Translations under genes and position numbers: made by a program
The notes under the pieces: model-generated
The model's database searches: none
What the model saw: the letters and a program-made list of their open reading frames with translations, nothing else
What the model was told of the DNA's origin: nothing
Assembly: GCA_900316245.1 (NCBI GenBank)
Contig: ONCE01000003.1
Span: 114,399 to 178,398 of the forward strand
Direction of reading: 5' to 3'
Origin: an uncultured Bacteroidales bacterium
GTDB taxonomy: Bacteria; Bacteroidota; Bacteroidia; Bacteroidales; UBA932
DNA: 64,000 nucleotides
In this document: positions 39,320 through 47,243 of the stretch, piece after piece
How the letters are laid out: every line of letters begins with the position of its first letter
Numbering within the stretch: the first letter of the stretch is position 1

Positions 39320-40811
39320 ACACATTATACCCCATCTGACGGGCCACGGCAGACCAGGCGCGGGCCCGGCGTTCGAAGTCCGGATAATTCTTCTTTTCAG
39401 GCTGGCTCCAACCCACTTCGGCCAGGGCGAAAGCCCGGGGATAGAACTGGATTTCCGCGTGCCAGGCTTCGTGGACCCATTCTGTCCACAGGTTACCCTG
39501 CAGGCCCAGCACGTGGCGGGCATCGGCCTCGGAAATTCCTTCTACCAAAGGTTCAAAAGAGTAGACCTTTTCCAGCGTCAGGAGCCGCCCCGCAGGCTTG
39601 TACTGAAGGGGATCCTGGTGATAATCCAGATAACAGTATTGCGTGGGTGTGAAGATGACATCGTGGCCCTGGGAGACCGCCTTCAGGCCACCCTCCGTTC
39701 CGCGCCAGGACATCACGGTGGCATCCGGAGCCAGGCCTCCTTCCAGGATTTCATCCCAGCCGATGATGCGCTTTCCGTGTTCGTGGGCAAAGCGCTCCAT
39801 CCGCCGGATCATATAGCTCTGCAGTTCTTCCACGCTTTGGAGCCCTTCGGCCTTCATCCGGGCCTGGCAGTCCGGACACAGTTCCCAGTTCCGCTTGCCG
39901 GCCTCGTCTCCACCGATGTGGACATAGGGGCTGGGGAACATCTCAAAGGTTTCCAGAAGCACCTTTTCCAAGAACTCATAGGTGCTTTCCTTGCCGGGGC
40001 AGAGTTCCCAGTCGTCCGGCGTTTTCTTCAGGCTGCAAGCCAGTTCGGGATAGGCCGCCCGGGTCTCAAAATTGTGGCCCGGCATCTCTATTTCCGGAAT
40101 GATCTCGATATGCCTTTCAGTCGCAAAGGCCAGGAGCTCAGCTATGTCTTTCTTGCTGAAATAACCGCCATAGGCTCCCGGGGTACCTTCCTCCACAAAA
40201 CGGCCTCCCAGCACTTCTCCCCCACTTTCTTCCCATTCCCAGAAATCCGCAATGGGCCTCCAGGCGGCCAACTGGGTGAGCCTGGGATAGGCGTCTATCT
40301 GCAGCCGCCAGCCCGGGTTGTCCACCAGGTGGAAATGGAAGCGGTTCATCTTCAGAAGGGCCATCATTTCCAACTGCTTCTTCACGAACTCCTTGTCCTG
40401 GAAATTACGGCTCACATCCAGCATCAGTCCCCTGTATTGGAAACGCGGCCAGTCCAGGATGGTGCAGCAGGCAACCGTACTGTCCAGGGCCTCCAGCATC
40501 TTCAGGGACTGCCGGGCATAAAACACGCCTTCTTCATCGGCCGCCTCTATTTTCACGCCTCTCTTTCCCACCTCCAGCCAATAGGCTCCTCTGAGTTGCC
40601 AGTCGGTCAGCTTCCGGCCATTCAGCCGTTTGAGGAAGGCCTTCTGAGAGACTTTCACTTTTTCAGGCAGTTGAGCCAACTTAGCGGATTCCACGTTGCC
40701 GGAAGTGAGGGAATACTCCACCGGAGCCGGAATAAGGTCTCCCGGCGTTGCACCCGGAGCAGTCTTTCCGGCAAAAAGAAGAGGCAGCAGTATCCAGAAG
40801 ATTTTACGCAT
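39306..40811 (-). CDS. GH20 beta-N-acetylhexosaminidase
   Basis: This 501-residue secreted protein has a signal peptide (MRKIFWILLPLLFAG, no obvious lipobox). It has the GH20 N-terminal domain (about 25-125) and the barrel with RFHFHLVDNPGWRLQIDAYP near 157 and the catalytic pair Asp302-Glu303 in VHIGGDEAGKRNW. The C-terminal barrel includes SWRGTEGG and NLWTEWV. It differs clearly from the 15676 GH20 in sequence, so the two are not recent duplicates. It sits in operon B, 3 bp after GH43, and overlaps the downstream GH9 start by 14 bp. Confidence 0.93.
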   Translation of the reverse strand: MRKIFWILLPLLFAGKTAPGATPGDLIPAPVEYSLTSGNVESAKLAQLPEKVKVSQKAFLKRLNGRKLTDWQLRGAYWLEVGKRGVKIEAADEEGVFYARQSLKMLEALDSTVACCTILDWPRFQYRGLMLDVSRNFQDKEFVKKQLEMMALLKMNRFHFHLVDNPGWRLQIDAYPRLTQLAAWRPIADFWEWEESGGEVLGGRFVEEGTPGAYGGYFSKKDIAELLAFATERHIEIIPEIEMPGHNFETRAAYPELACSLKKTPDDWELCPGKESTYEFLEKVLLETFEMFPSPYVHIGGDEAGKRNWELCPDCQARMKAEGLQSVEELQSYMIRRMERFAHEHGKRIIGWDEILEGGLAPDATVMSWRGTEGGLKAVSQGHDVIFTPTQYCYLDYHQDPLQYKPAGRLLTLEKVYSFEPLVEGISEADARHVLGLQGNLWTEWVHEAWHAEIQFYPRAFALAEVGWSQPEKKNYPDFERRARAWSAVARQMGYNVYESK

Positions 40812-40814
40812 AGT

Positions 40815-42209
40815 CTATTCAAATCTAAACCAATCTATCTCAAACAGTTCCACAGGACTTCTCCAGGATCCATACTCCCCGGAGAAGGTGAACCAGAGTG
40901 CCTGGGGGCCTTCCTTATACTCATCCAGTTTACACTCCAGGGTTACCCACTCCCCCTTTCCGGCGGGAACGTCCACCCCGGCAATCTCTCCGTAGAAAGA
41001 CTGGTCCTGGTGGACAGAAATGTAACCTCCGGAGAGGGAACGCACCCGGACGGTAAACTTGGTAAGACCGGCGGGGAAGTCCACATATTTCCAGGCGGCC
41101 TTGCTGCCATCCAGGATGCCGGAGAGGATCTCCCGGTTGGCGGTTTCCAGACGCACGTGGGGACCTCCGTTAACCAGGCAGGCGCGGGCTGCGTCAATGG
41201 TACGGGTGGCCGGAATGGGCTTACCGGCGCCCTGGGAGGTCATTTCCACTTCACGGATGGTGCCGTCCTCATTGAAGGTAATGGGTTCTATGCAAGCCTT
41301 GCGCAGCTTGCTGGAATGGTGGGTGGAACGGTGGTACAGCACATACCACTGCCCACCAAACTCCACTACGGAGCCGTGGTTGTTCCACACGTCGGGGTCG
41401 CAGCCGTTGCTGTCTATGATAACGCCCTTGTACTCGTAAGGGCCAAAGACATTCCGGGACATGGAATAGGCCAGACAAGAAGGCATATCCTGGCGGCTTA
41501 CGGCAGCATATACATAGTAATACCAGCCATTCCGCTTGAACACGAAACTGCCTTCGTGGAAGAAGTGTTCATCCTCCGTCACCAGTCCCTGATGCAGCGT
41601 GGACATATCCAGCGAGGTCATATCGGCATTCAGCCGGGCGCCCTGGGCACTGAACTGGTCCCAGAAATAATAGGCCTGCCCGTCATCATCTATGAACACG
41701 CAAGGGTCTATGCCCCGGATGCCTTCTATGAGTTTCCCGTCCCGGAAGGGTCCGGTGGGAGAATCGGAAACGGCTACGCCCTCGGTCCATTCGGAGAGGT
41801 CGTAGTACAGGTAATACTTCCCGTCTTTCTGGGCAATATCGGGGGCATAGAGGTCTGCATCACTGTAGGACACCCCGTCGTAGGGTCCCTTGGTAGCAAA
41901 AATATTGGGATGAAGCGTCCAGTGCAGCATATCATCCGTAGACAGAAGGTGATGATAGGCCGAGCACCAAAGATCCAGGTTCAGGTCCAGTGAACAGGCC
42001 ACATACAGTCTTCCGTCCAGCACCTTGGCGCTGGGGTCGGCCATATAGACACCCATAGGGCAGATGGGATTGTAGCCATATTCTCCGGCAGGCACCGGCT
42101 CGCGGTCCGGATGGAGGGCCACCTTCACTTCCTGCCGGTTGTTCCGGCAGGAAAGAAAAACTGGCAGCACACACAGTGCCGCCAGTAGAAAAAGACGAAT
42201 CTTATTCAT
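40815..42209 (-). CDS. GH43 lipoprotein with C-terminal CBM6-like domain
   Basis: This 464-residue exported protein has a lipobox FLSC (C21). The five-bladed propeller of GH43 is supported by MADPSAKVLDGRLYVACS (base Asp), RGIDPCVFIDDDGQAYYFW (pKa-modulating Asp) and FFHEGSFVFKRNGWYYYVY (acid Glu). A CBM6-like beta-sandwich follows from about residue 330 (TRTIDAARACLVNGGPHV to FEIDWFRFE). Expected activities are exo-alpha-L-arabinofuranosidase, beta-xylosidase or a galactan exo-enzyme. Its start overlaps the upstream phosphodiesterase stop by 8 bp. Confidence 0.9.
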   Translation of the reverse strand: MNKIRLFLLAALCVLPVFLSCRNNRQEVKVALHPDREPVPAGEYGYNPICPMGVYMADPSAKVLDGRLYVACSLDLNLDLWCSAYHHLLSTDDMLHWTLHPNIFATKGPYDGVSYSDADLYAPDIAQKDGKYYLYYDLSEWTEGVAVSDSPTGPFRDGKLIEGIRGIDPCVFIDDDGQAYYFWDQFSAQGARLNADMTSLDMSTLHQGLVTEDEHFFHEGSFVFKRNGWYYYVYAAVSRQDMPSCLAYSMSRNVFGPYEYKGVIIDSNGCDPDVWNNHGSVVEFGGQWYVLYHRSTHHSSKLRKACIEPITFNEDGTIREVEMTSQGAGKPIPATRTIDAARACLVNGGPHVRLETANREILSGILDGSKAAWKYVDFPAGLTKFTVRVRSLSGGYISVHQDQSFYGEIAGVDVPAGKGEWVTLECKLDEYKEGPQALWFTFSGEYGSWRSPVELFEIDWFRFE

Positions 42210-43761
42210 GATAAAGCATCTCGGCAGGGATGCGGGACACCTCTACACCGGGTCCGGAGAGACCGATTTCCACATCGTCTCCGCCGTAGTTTTCAAAGTA
42301 CTGGACCTCCAGGCTGTGATAACCGGCATTGAGTTTCAGGAAGATATCCTTGAAGCCGCCGCCGTCGCGGTCCATATCCCAGAGGAGTTCACCGTCCATC
42401 CAGCCTTTGGAACCGTCGTCCGTGCACACGGAGAGCACGTACTCCCCTTCCTTGTCAATCTTCAGCAGGCCTTTAAAGACAATGCCGAAATGATCTTCCT
42501 TCTGCTTGATGGCTTCGGTGCCAAAAGCCGGAGTGATGCCGCTGGCCTTCACGGGAGCAGCCAGTACATCCTGGCAGCTCTTGAAGTCTCCTTCACTGTA
42601 GGTATACCGCAGGCCCTTTCCCTTGGGGGCAGCCTTGACAGCCTCAAGGGGAATGATCACGGGCTTGGCTTCCTCGCTCTGGAGAGCCGGGTCAAAAGGC
42701 AGGCACTTTTCTCCGTTGCCGGGCGTGAAGTCCACGCCCAGGATATCAGCGATGGTAGCGGCGAACTGCTTGTTATAGAAAACCCCGTTGTCAGAGGTCT
42801 CGCCCAGAACAGGAATGCCCTTGCCAAAAGCTACGAACCAGGTTTCGTTGGAGCCGCGGACGCTTTCTCCGTGTCCACGGAAGGCTTCGCCGCGGCCACG
42901 ACCGTGGTCACAGGTGAGGATATAGGTGGTTTTGCCCTTATAGAAAGGATCGCTCTCGCAATACTCTACGATACGGCGGATATACAGGTCCGTCCAGTGG
43001 GCGGCATCCAGATACAAGTCGTACTTGCCTTCGTGGGCAAACTCATCGGTATCTCCAAAACCCACATAGAACACCTTGGGGTGCTCTTTCATAAGGGTTT
43101 CCATGGCCATGCCGTAGGTAACGCAGTCCAGGCGTTCGGAATCCCCGAAACCGCCATCCGGGACCCCTGCATCCACATCCTGAAGCAGGCGGGCTACATA
43201 GCTGTCCGTATAGGAGGGTTCGTGGGCGCTGCTGGCCTTGAAGCCGCCGCGCTCATTGTTCACGGCAAAGCGGATGCTCTCCCAGGAGGTAAACATCATC
43301 ACCTGGCCCTTGTAGCGAGGATCCTGGTTCACCACCTCCAATACGCTCACGTTGGGGTTAGGATTGGGATCGTTGGAGTCTATGCGGGCATCATCGGCCC
43401 AGCCGCAGAACATTTCGCTGTAACCAGGATAGGAGAAGTTCATGGTGTTGGACACCGTCATCTGGCTTCCTTTGTAGCGGTTACCCAGCATATAGCCGTG
43501 CGTGGGGGCATAACTCCACACGAAAGGCATCAGGGCCTCACGGCGCTCCTCGGGCGTTTCTTTCCAATACTTGTCTTTCAGAATCTCGGGGTGCCTCACA
43601 AAGCGGGTATCCACGGCCAGGGCGTCATCGGCCCCGCCATAGAGTTCCTGCCAGCGCAGGCCGTCAAAGGTAATGACTACCAGACGGGGATCGTTGTCCC
43701 CCTTGCTGCAGGACACCAGCGCAGCCAGCGCCAAGGCTCCCAGGATGAGAATCTTTTTCAT
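42202..43761 (-). CDS. Alkaline-phosphatase-superfamily phosphodiesterase lipoprotein with PA14-like tail
   Basis: This 519-residue exported protein has lipobox LVSC (C18). The N-terminal 370 residues resemble type I phosphodiesterase/sulfatase-like enzymes: RLVVITFDGLRWQELYGG (metal Asp), SNTMNFSYPGYSEMFCG (nucleophile loop), GFGDTDEFAHEG, and LTCDHGRGRGEAFRGHG (metal Asp-His). A PA14-like module follows (about 385-519: GLRYTYSEGDFKSC, EDHFGIVFKGLLKI, TDDGSKGWMDG), nearly the same as the tail of the 32105 GH3. Such a tail on a phosphodiesterase is unusual and suggests that this enzyme acts on the same polymer as the GH3. The exact ester cleaved is unknown. Confidence 0.8.
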   Translation of the reverse strand: MKKILILGALALAALVSCSKGDNDPRLVVITFDGLRWQELYGGADDALAVDTRFVRHPEILKDKYWKETPEERREALMPFVWSYAPTHGYMLGNRYKGSQMTVSNTMNFSYPGYSEMFCGWADDARIDSNDPNPNPNVSVLEVVNQDPRYKGQVMMFTSWESIRFAVNNERGGFKASSAHEPSYTDSYVARLLQDVDAGVPDGGFGDSERLDCVTYGMAMETLMKEHPKVFYVGFGDTDEFAHEGKYDLYLDAAHWTDLYIRRIVEYCESDPFYKGKTTYILTCDHGRGRGEAFRGHGESVRGSNETWFVAFGKGIPVLGETSDNGVFYNKQFAATIADILGVDFTPGNGEKCLPFDPALQSEEAKPVIIPLEAVKAAPKGKGLRYTYSEGDFKSCQDVLAAPVKASGITPAFGTEAIKQKEDHFGIVFKGLLKIDKEGEYVLSVCTDDGSKGWMDGELLWDMDRDGGGFKDIFLKLNAGYHSLEVQYFENYGGDDVEIGLSGPGVEVSRIPAEMLYHE

Positions 43762-43766
43762 AGTGG

Positions 43767-45321
43767 TTAGTATTTGATTTTTCCTGATTTATCTACGTGT
43801 ACGGTGCTGCTTTGCCCGTCTCCCCACAGGAGCACCAGGTCAAAGGGAACGTTGGTGGTTACGGTGATCACCGGTTTTTCGGAGGCCGATTTGCGGGCGG
43901 CCACCTTGAGACCCACCACCCCTTCAGGGCCGAAGGGATAGCGCTCGATTCCGTGGGCTTCCAACTGACGGACGTCCCATTCGATCTTATTCTCGGAATA
44001 CTGCCCCCGGATGCCCAGGATGGCCTCGATGAATTCTGCGATGGGCGGCAGGCCGGTCCAGCCCACAAAGTCCTTGCGGGCCATAAAGCCGGGCTCGATG
44101 CTCTCCGGAGCGTAATACTCCCAGAAGGTTCCGGTGTTTTTCCATACCTGGAACACATTGTCATAATGGTTGGTGGCAATCTGGCGGGAAAGGTCTTTGT
44201 AGCCCTTCCGCCACAGACCGTCTATCACCATATAGTTGGTGCCCGGCCAGATACCGCCCTGCCAGTAGCGGCCCAGGGGGTTGTATTTCTTATGGTCTGC
44301 ACTCAGGGAAGGCACGCGGTGGGGGCGGTCGAACTCCGTCGTATCCGAGAGATGCGCCACCAGCGTATCCAGTTTTTCTCCGTCCAGGACATCGGTCTGA
44401 AGGGCCCAGAAGGCCGATATGCCCTTGGTGGTGCTGCGGGAGCCGTCGGCAAAGACGTCGTAGAGGAAGCCGGTGGCGGGGTCCCACATATTCTCGTTGA
44501 TCCAGGACTTGAGGAATTTCATTTCATCTTCCATCTCCTCAATCTCCTGCCAGCGCTCCGTGTAAAAGCCTATCTGCATAAGGCAGTTGTTCACCAGATA
44601 CTGCTGCAGATTGGTATCCAGCCAGGTCAGGTGGCCGTTGGAGAAAATCTGGTTGTACCCTTCGGGCACGCGGGGCATATTGTCCATTCCGGTTCCCCAA
44701 CCGCTGCTCCAATAGGTACCGTTCTGCCAGGTGCGGTTGAGTTTCCACCACTGGGCGTAGGCCACCAGGGCCGGAAATACGCGGTGCAGGCGGTCTATGT
44801 CTCCAAACTGTTCGTAATACAGCAGTTCGGCCCAGGGAAGCAGGTTGGGGCCCGTGCTCACAGGGTCGTACCTTTCAAAGCAGTCGGAGCCGTCGGCCCG
44901 GATCTCTCGGCAGATGAAGCCGTCCTGGTGCTGCTTGGCGTAGAAGTTATCCAACGTCTTCTGGAATGTCGTCCCACATAAAGATGTTGCCGTTGTAGGC
45001 CACATCCAGGTAGGGGCTCACAAAGCCGGAGCCCTCCTGCGGCTGCCGGATATTGCCGATGGCAATCTTCCAGGCGTGCCAGTACATATCCACCTGGTCC
45101 TGGTGCCCTTCCCAGAAGGGGGCGGGCAGCACTTTGCGGGCCTGTTCAAAGCTACCGGGCTCCCGGGTTTCCCGGGGCATCGTGCGGTAGGGATTTTCGG
45201 CCACGAAGATGTTCTTCACGTACGTATTCTTGTACGGAAGTTCATAAGGACCGCTTCTGAGATCCTGTCCCCACACCGGGAGGCAGGTCAGGAGCAGGCA
45301 TAGGGCTAGGGTCTTTCTCAT
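43767..45321 (-). pseudogene. GH63-like / MGH1-type (alpha/alpha)6 glycosidase, frameshifted
   Basis: The N-terminal part (45321 down to about 44965) has a signal peptide (LPVWGQ) and ends ...GNIFMWDD before running out of frame to a stop at 44947. The remainder continues in another frame from ...TFQKTLDNFYAKQHQDG to ...VHVDKSGKIKY at 43767. Together they cover a full GH63-type protein of about 510 residues, with SSGWGTGMDNMPRV, RYWQGGIWPGTNY and WEYYAPE. The break at about 44963-44972 falls in a conserved region where family members usually have around ten more residues between the WD motif and FQ-TLDNFY, so a short non-triplet deletion is more likely than one missing base. It could be a real lesion or an assembly error. 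The start overlaps the downstream stop of the fusion gene (45318) by 4 bp. Confidence 0.75.
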
Positions 45322-47243
45322 TTGGTTACCAGGCGTTTGATGGTACGGGCAATCTCAATGTTCAGATAGGTTCCGGTGAACTCGCGGGAACCGGGGCCGT
45401 AAGCGAACACGGGCACCACGGTGGGCGTATGGTCATCGGAATTGTAGACGGCCAGGACGTGGCCGGTGGACAGGTCTCCGTCCAGCAGGGTGAGGCCACC
45501 GGTCTCGTGGTCTGCCGTAACGACCACCAGGGTTTCTCCGTTGGAGTCTGCAAATTTGAGGGCTTCGGCCACGGCCAGGTCAAAGCTGAATTCCTCGATG
45601 ACGGAAGCCGGGAAGCAGTCGCTATGGCCGGCATAGTCAATCTTGGCGCCCTCCACCATCAGGAAGAAGCCCTTCTTGGAATCCTTGGAAAGCTTTTCGA
45701 TGGAGGATTTGGTAATCCGGGCCAGGAAGTCCAGCGTTTCCTCGGTGGCATAGGCTCCCATACGGTCGTCCAGGCAGATGAGTTTGCCGCTCACTTCATT
45801 CACGGCCGTAGCGTCTTTTGTATAGCTGTAGCCATTGGCCTTGATGCCGGAGAGCATATCGATGCCATCCTTCCTGGGTCTTTCCAGATAGCCGGTGCCG
45901 GGGCCGCAGATGAGGTCCACGTCGCTGGTGAGCCAGTAACTGGTGATGCGGTCCGTGCTGTCCCGCTCGGAGGTGTGGCCGTAGAATACGGCGGGGGTGG
46001 CATCGGCAATATCTCCCAGAGAGACCACGCCCGTGGCCTTGCCCTGTGCCTTGAAATAGTCCGTGAGGGCGGGATATTCCACGGAACCGTCCTTGTTGGA
46101 GGAGATATGGCGGGTCCAGGATATCTCTCCCGTGGCCAGTGCGCTGCCGCCGGAAGCGGAATCTCCAATGAAATCGTCGTTGGGATTGTAATACTGTATG
46201 CCCACACTCTTGAGTTTGAGCATACTCAGTTCATACTGGTTGGCATAGGCCGCGGCCATCACCTGGTTGATGCCCATTCCGTCTCCAATCAGGAGGATCA
46301 CGTTCTTGATCTTCTTGTTGGAGCCGTCGTTGCGGTACGTGGGCGTGTACGTGGGTACACGGTGGCTCAGCTGCAGTTTCTCGTTCTGGAAACCGGAGAA
46401 ACTGCGGGTGGCGGCATCCAGTTTCTTGGTACCGGTCACGCCGGCCTGCACCTCGTGCTTGCCCATAATGAAGTTCTTGTTGCCCCAGTCGCTGAAGAAG
46501 AGCGAGGCCACGGCGGGCTTGTCCGTGTTGATGATATCCACACCCAGCTTCCAGAAGGTAAAATAGGCCGTGGTGCCCTCGGGAGCCTCCCAGAAACGGA
46601 TGGGCTTGCCCCAGGAATGCACCCGTTCGATGGCGGCCGTCACGGCGTCCAGTTCGGAATCGATCATCCTGCCCTTTCCGTTCCACTTTTTGGCAAACAT
46701 CCGGAAGGAATTGCTCACCAGGGCTACGCGCTCCAGCTGGGCCGGGGTATAGGTTTCCCGGATATCGCCGTCAAAGCCCACCCAGGCGGGATAGTCCTGG
46801 AAATGTTCTTTGGCAGGGACATTGCCGGTGATGGCCACCTGAACGGCACCCGGGGCGCAGAATACGTCCGGGAACTGCTCCAGCTGTCTGACCACTTCCG
46901 CCAGCGTGGGTTCCGTAGCGCTCTTGAGCTCGACCAGAAGCATCAGGCGGTCATCGGAACCGGCCCACATCCGGTTTCCGTTGGCGTGGAAGGTACGGAC
47001 AATGGGATCCACATACATTCTAAGGAAGCTGTTTTCCAGCTTCAGATCCTCCAACTCATGTCCCACCAGCAACTGGCCCTCGTGCAGGAACACATCGGCC
47101 TCAATGGAACGGCAATGCTGGGAATAAGCTTCCCAGAAGGGAGCCGTGCGGTTATAATCGTTGTGCGAATGCAGCACCACAGGCTGCTGGGCAGCGAGGG
47201 AAAGCGGCAGCAGGACTGCCAGACCAAGTAGGAAGTTTCTCAT
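45318..47243 (-). CDS. Secreted PLC/GDPD-like - alkaline phosphatase fusion protein
   Basis: This 641-residue protein has a signal peptide (LSLAAQ). Residues about 22-285 form a PI-PLC/GDPD-superfamily domain (VVLHSHNDYNRTAPF with catalytic His and Asn-Asp, SIEADVFLHEG with Glu-Asp, and LLVGHELEDL). Residues about 313-641 are an alkaline phosphatase domain: LIGDGMGINQ (metal Asp), the nucleophile Ser362 in GDSASGGSALATG, and TADHETGG. One chain could open a phosphodiester and then remove the resulting phosphomonoester. It is in operon B between GH92 (1 bp overlap) and the broken GH63 gene (4 bp overlap). The lone GDPD at 24603 in operon C is the partial counterpart. Confidence 0.87.
   Translation of the reverse strand: MRNFLLGLAVLLPLSLAAQQPVVLHSHNDYNRTAPFWEAYSQHCRSIEADVFLHEGQLLVGHELEDLKLENSFLRMYVDPIVRTFHANGNRMWAGSDDRLMLLVELKSATEPTLAEVVRQLEQFPDVFCAPGAVQVAITGNVPAKEHFQDYPAWVGFDGDIRETYTPAQLERVALVSNSFRMFAKKWNGKGRMIDSELDAVTAAIERVHSWGKPIRFWEAPEGTTAYFTFWKLGVDIINTDKPAVASLFFSDWGNKNFIMGKHEVQAGVTGTKKLDAATRSFSGFQNEKLQLSHRVPTYTPTYRNDGSNKKIKNVILLIGDGMGINQVMAAAYANQYELSMLKLKSVGIQYYNPNDDFIGDSASGGSALATGEISWTRHISSNKDGSVEYPALTDYFKAQGKATGVVSLGDIADATPAVFYGHTSERDSTDRITSYWLTSDVDLICGPGTGYLERPRKDGIDMLSGIKANGYSYTKDATAVNEVSGKLICLDDRMGAYATEETLDFLARITKSSIEKLSKDSKKGFFLMVEGAKIDYAGHSDCFPASVIEEFSFDLAVAEALKFADSNGETLVVVTADHETGGLTLLDGDLSTGHVLAVYNSDDHTPTVVPVFAYGPGSREFTGTYLNIEIARTIKRLVTK

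Noticed and set aside
39320-39523. Upstream extension of the GH9 gene to 39523
   Set aside because: It lies fully inside GH20 coding sequence; the ATG at 39319 gives a lipobox.
43767-45321. Programmed ribosomal frameshift in the GH63-type gene
   Set aside because: There is no slippery heptamer at the junction (GACGACATTCCAG on the coding strand), and residues appear to be missing there, which favours a deletion.
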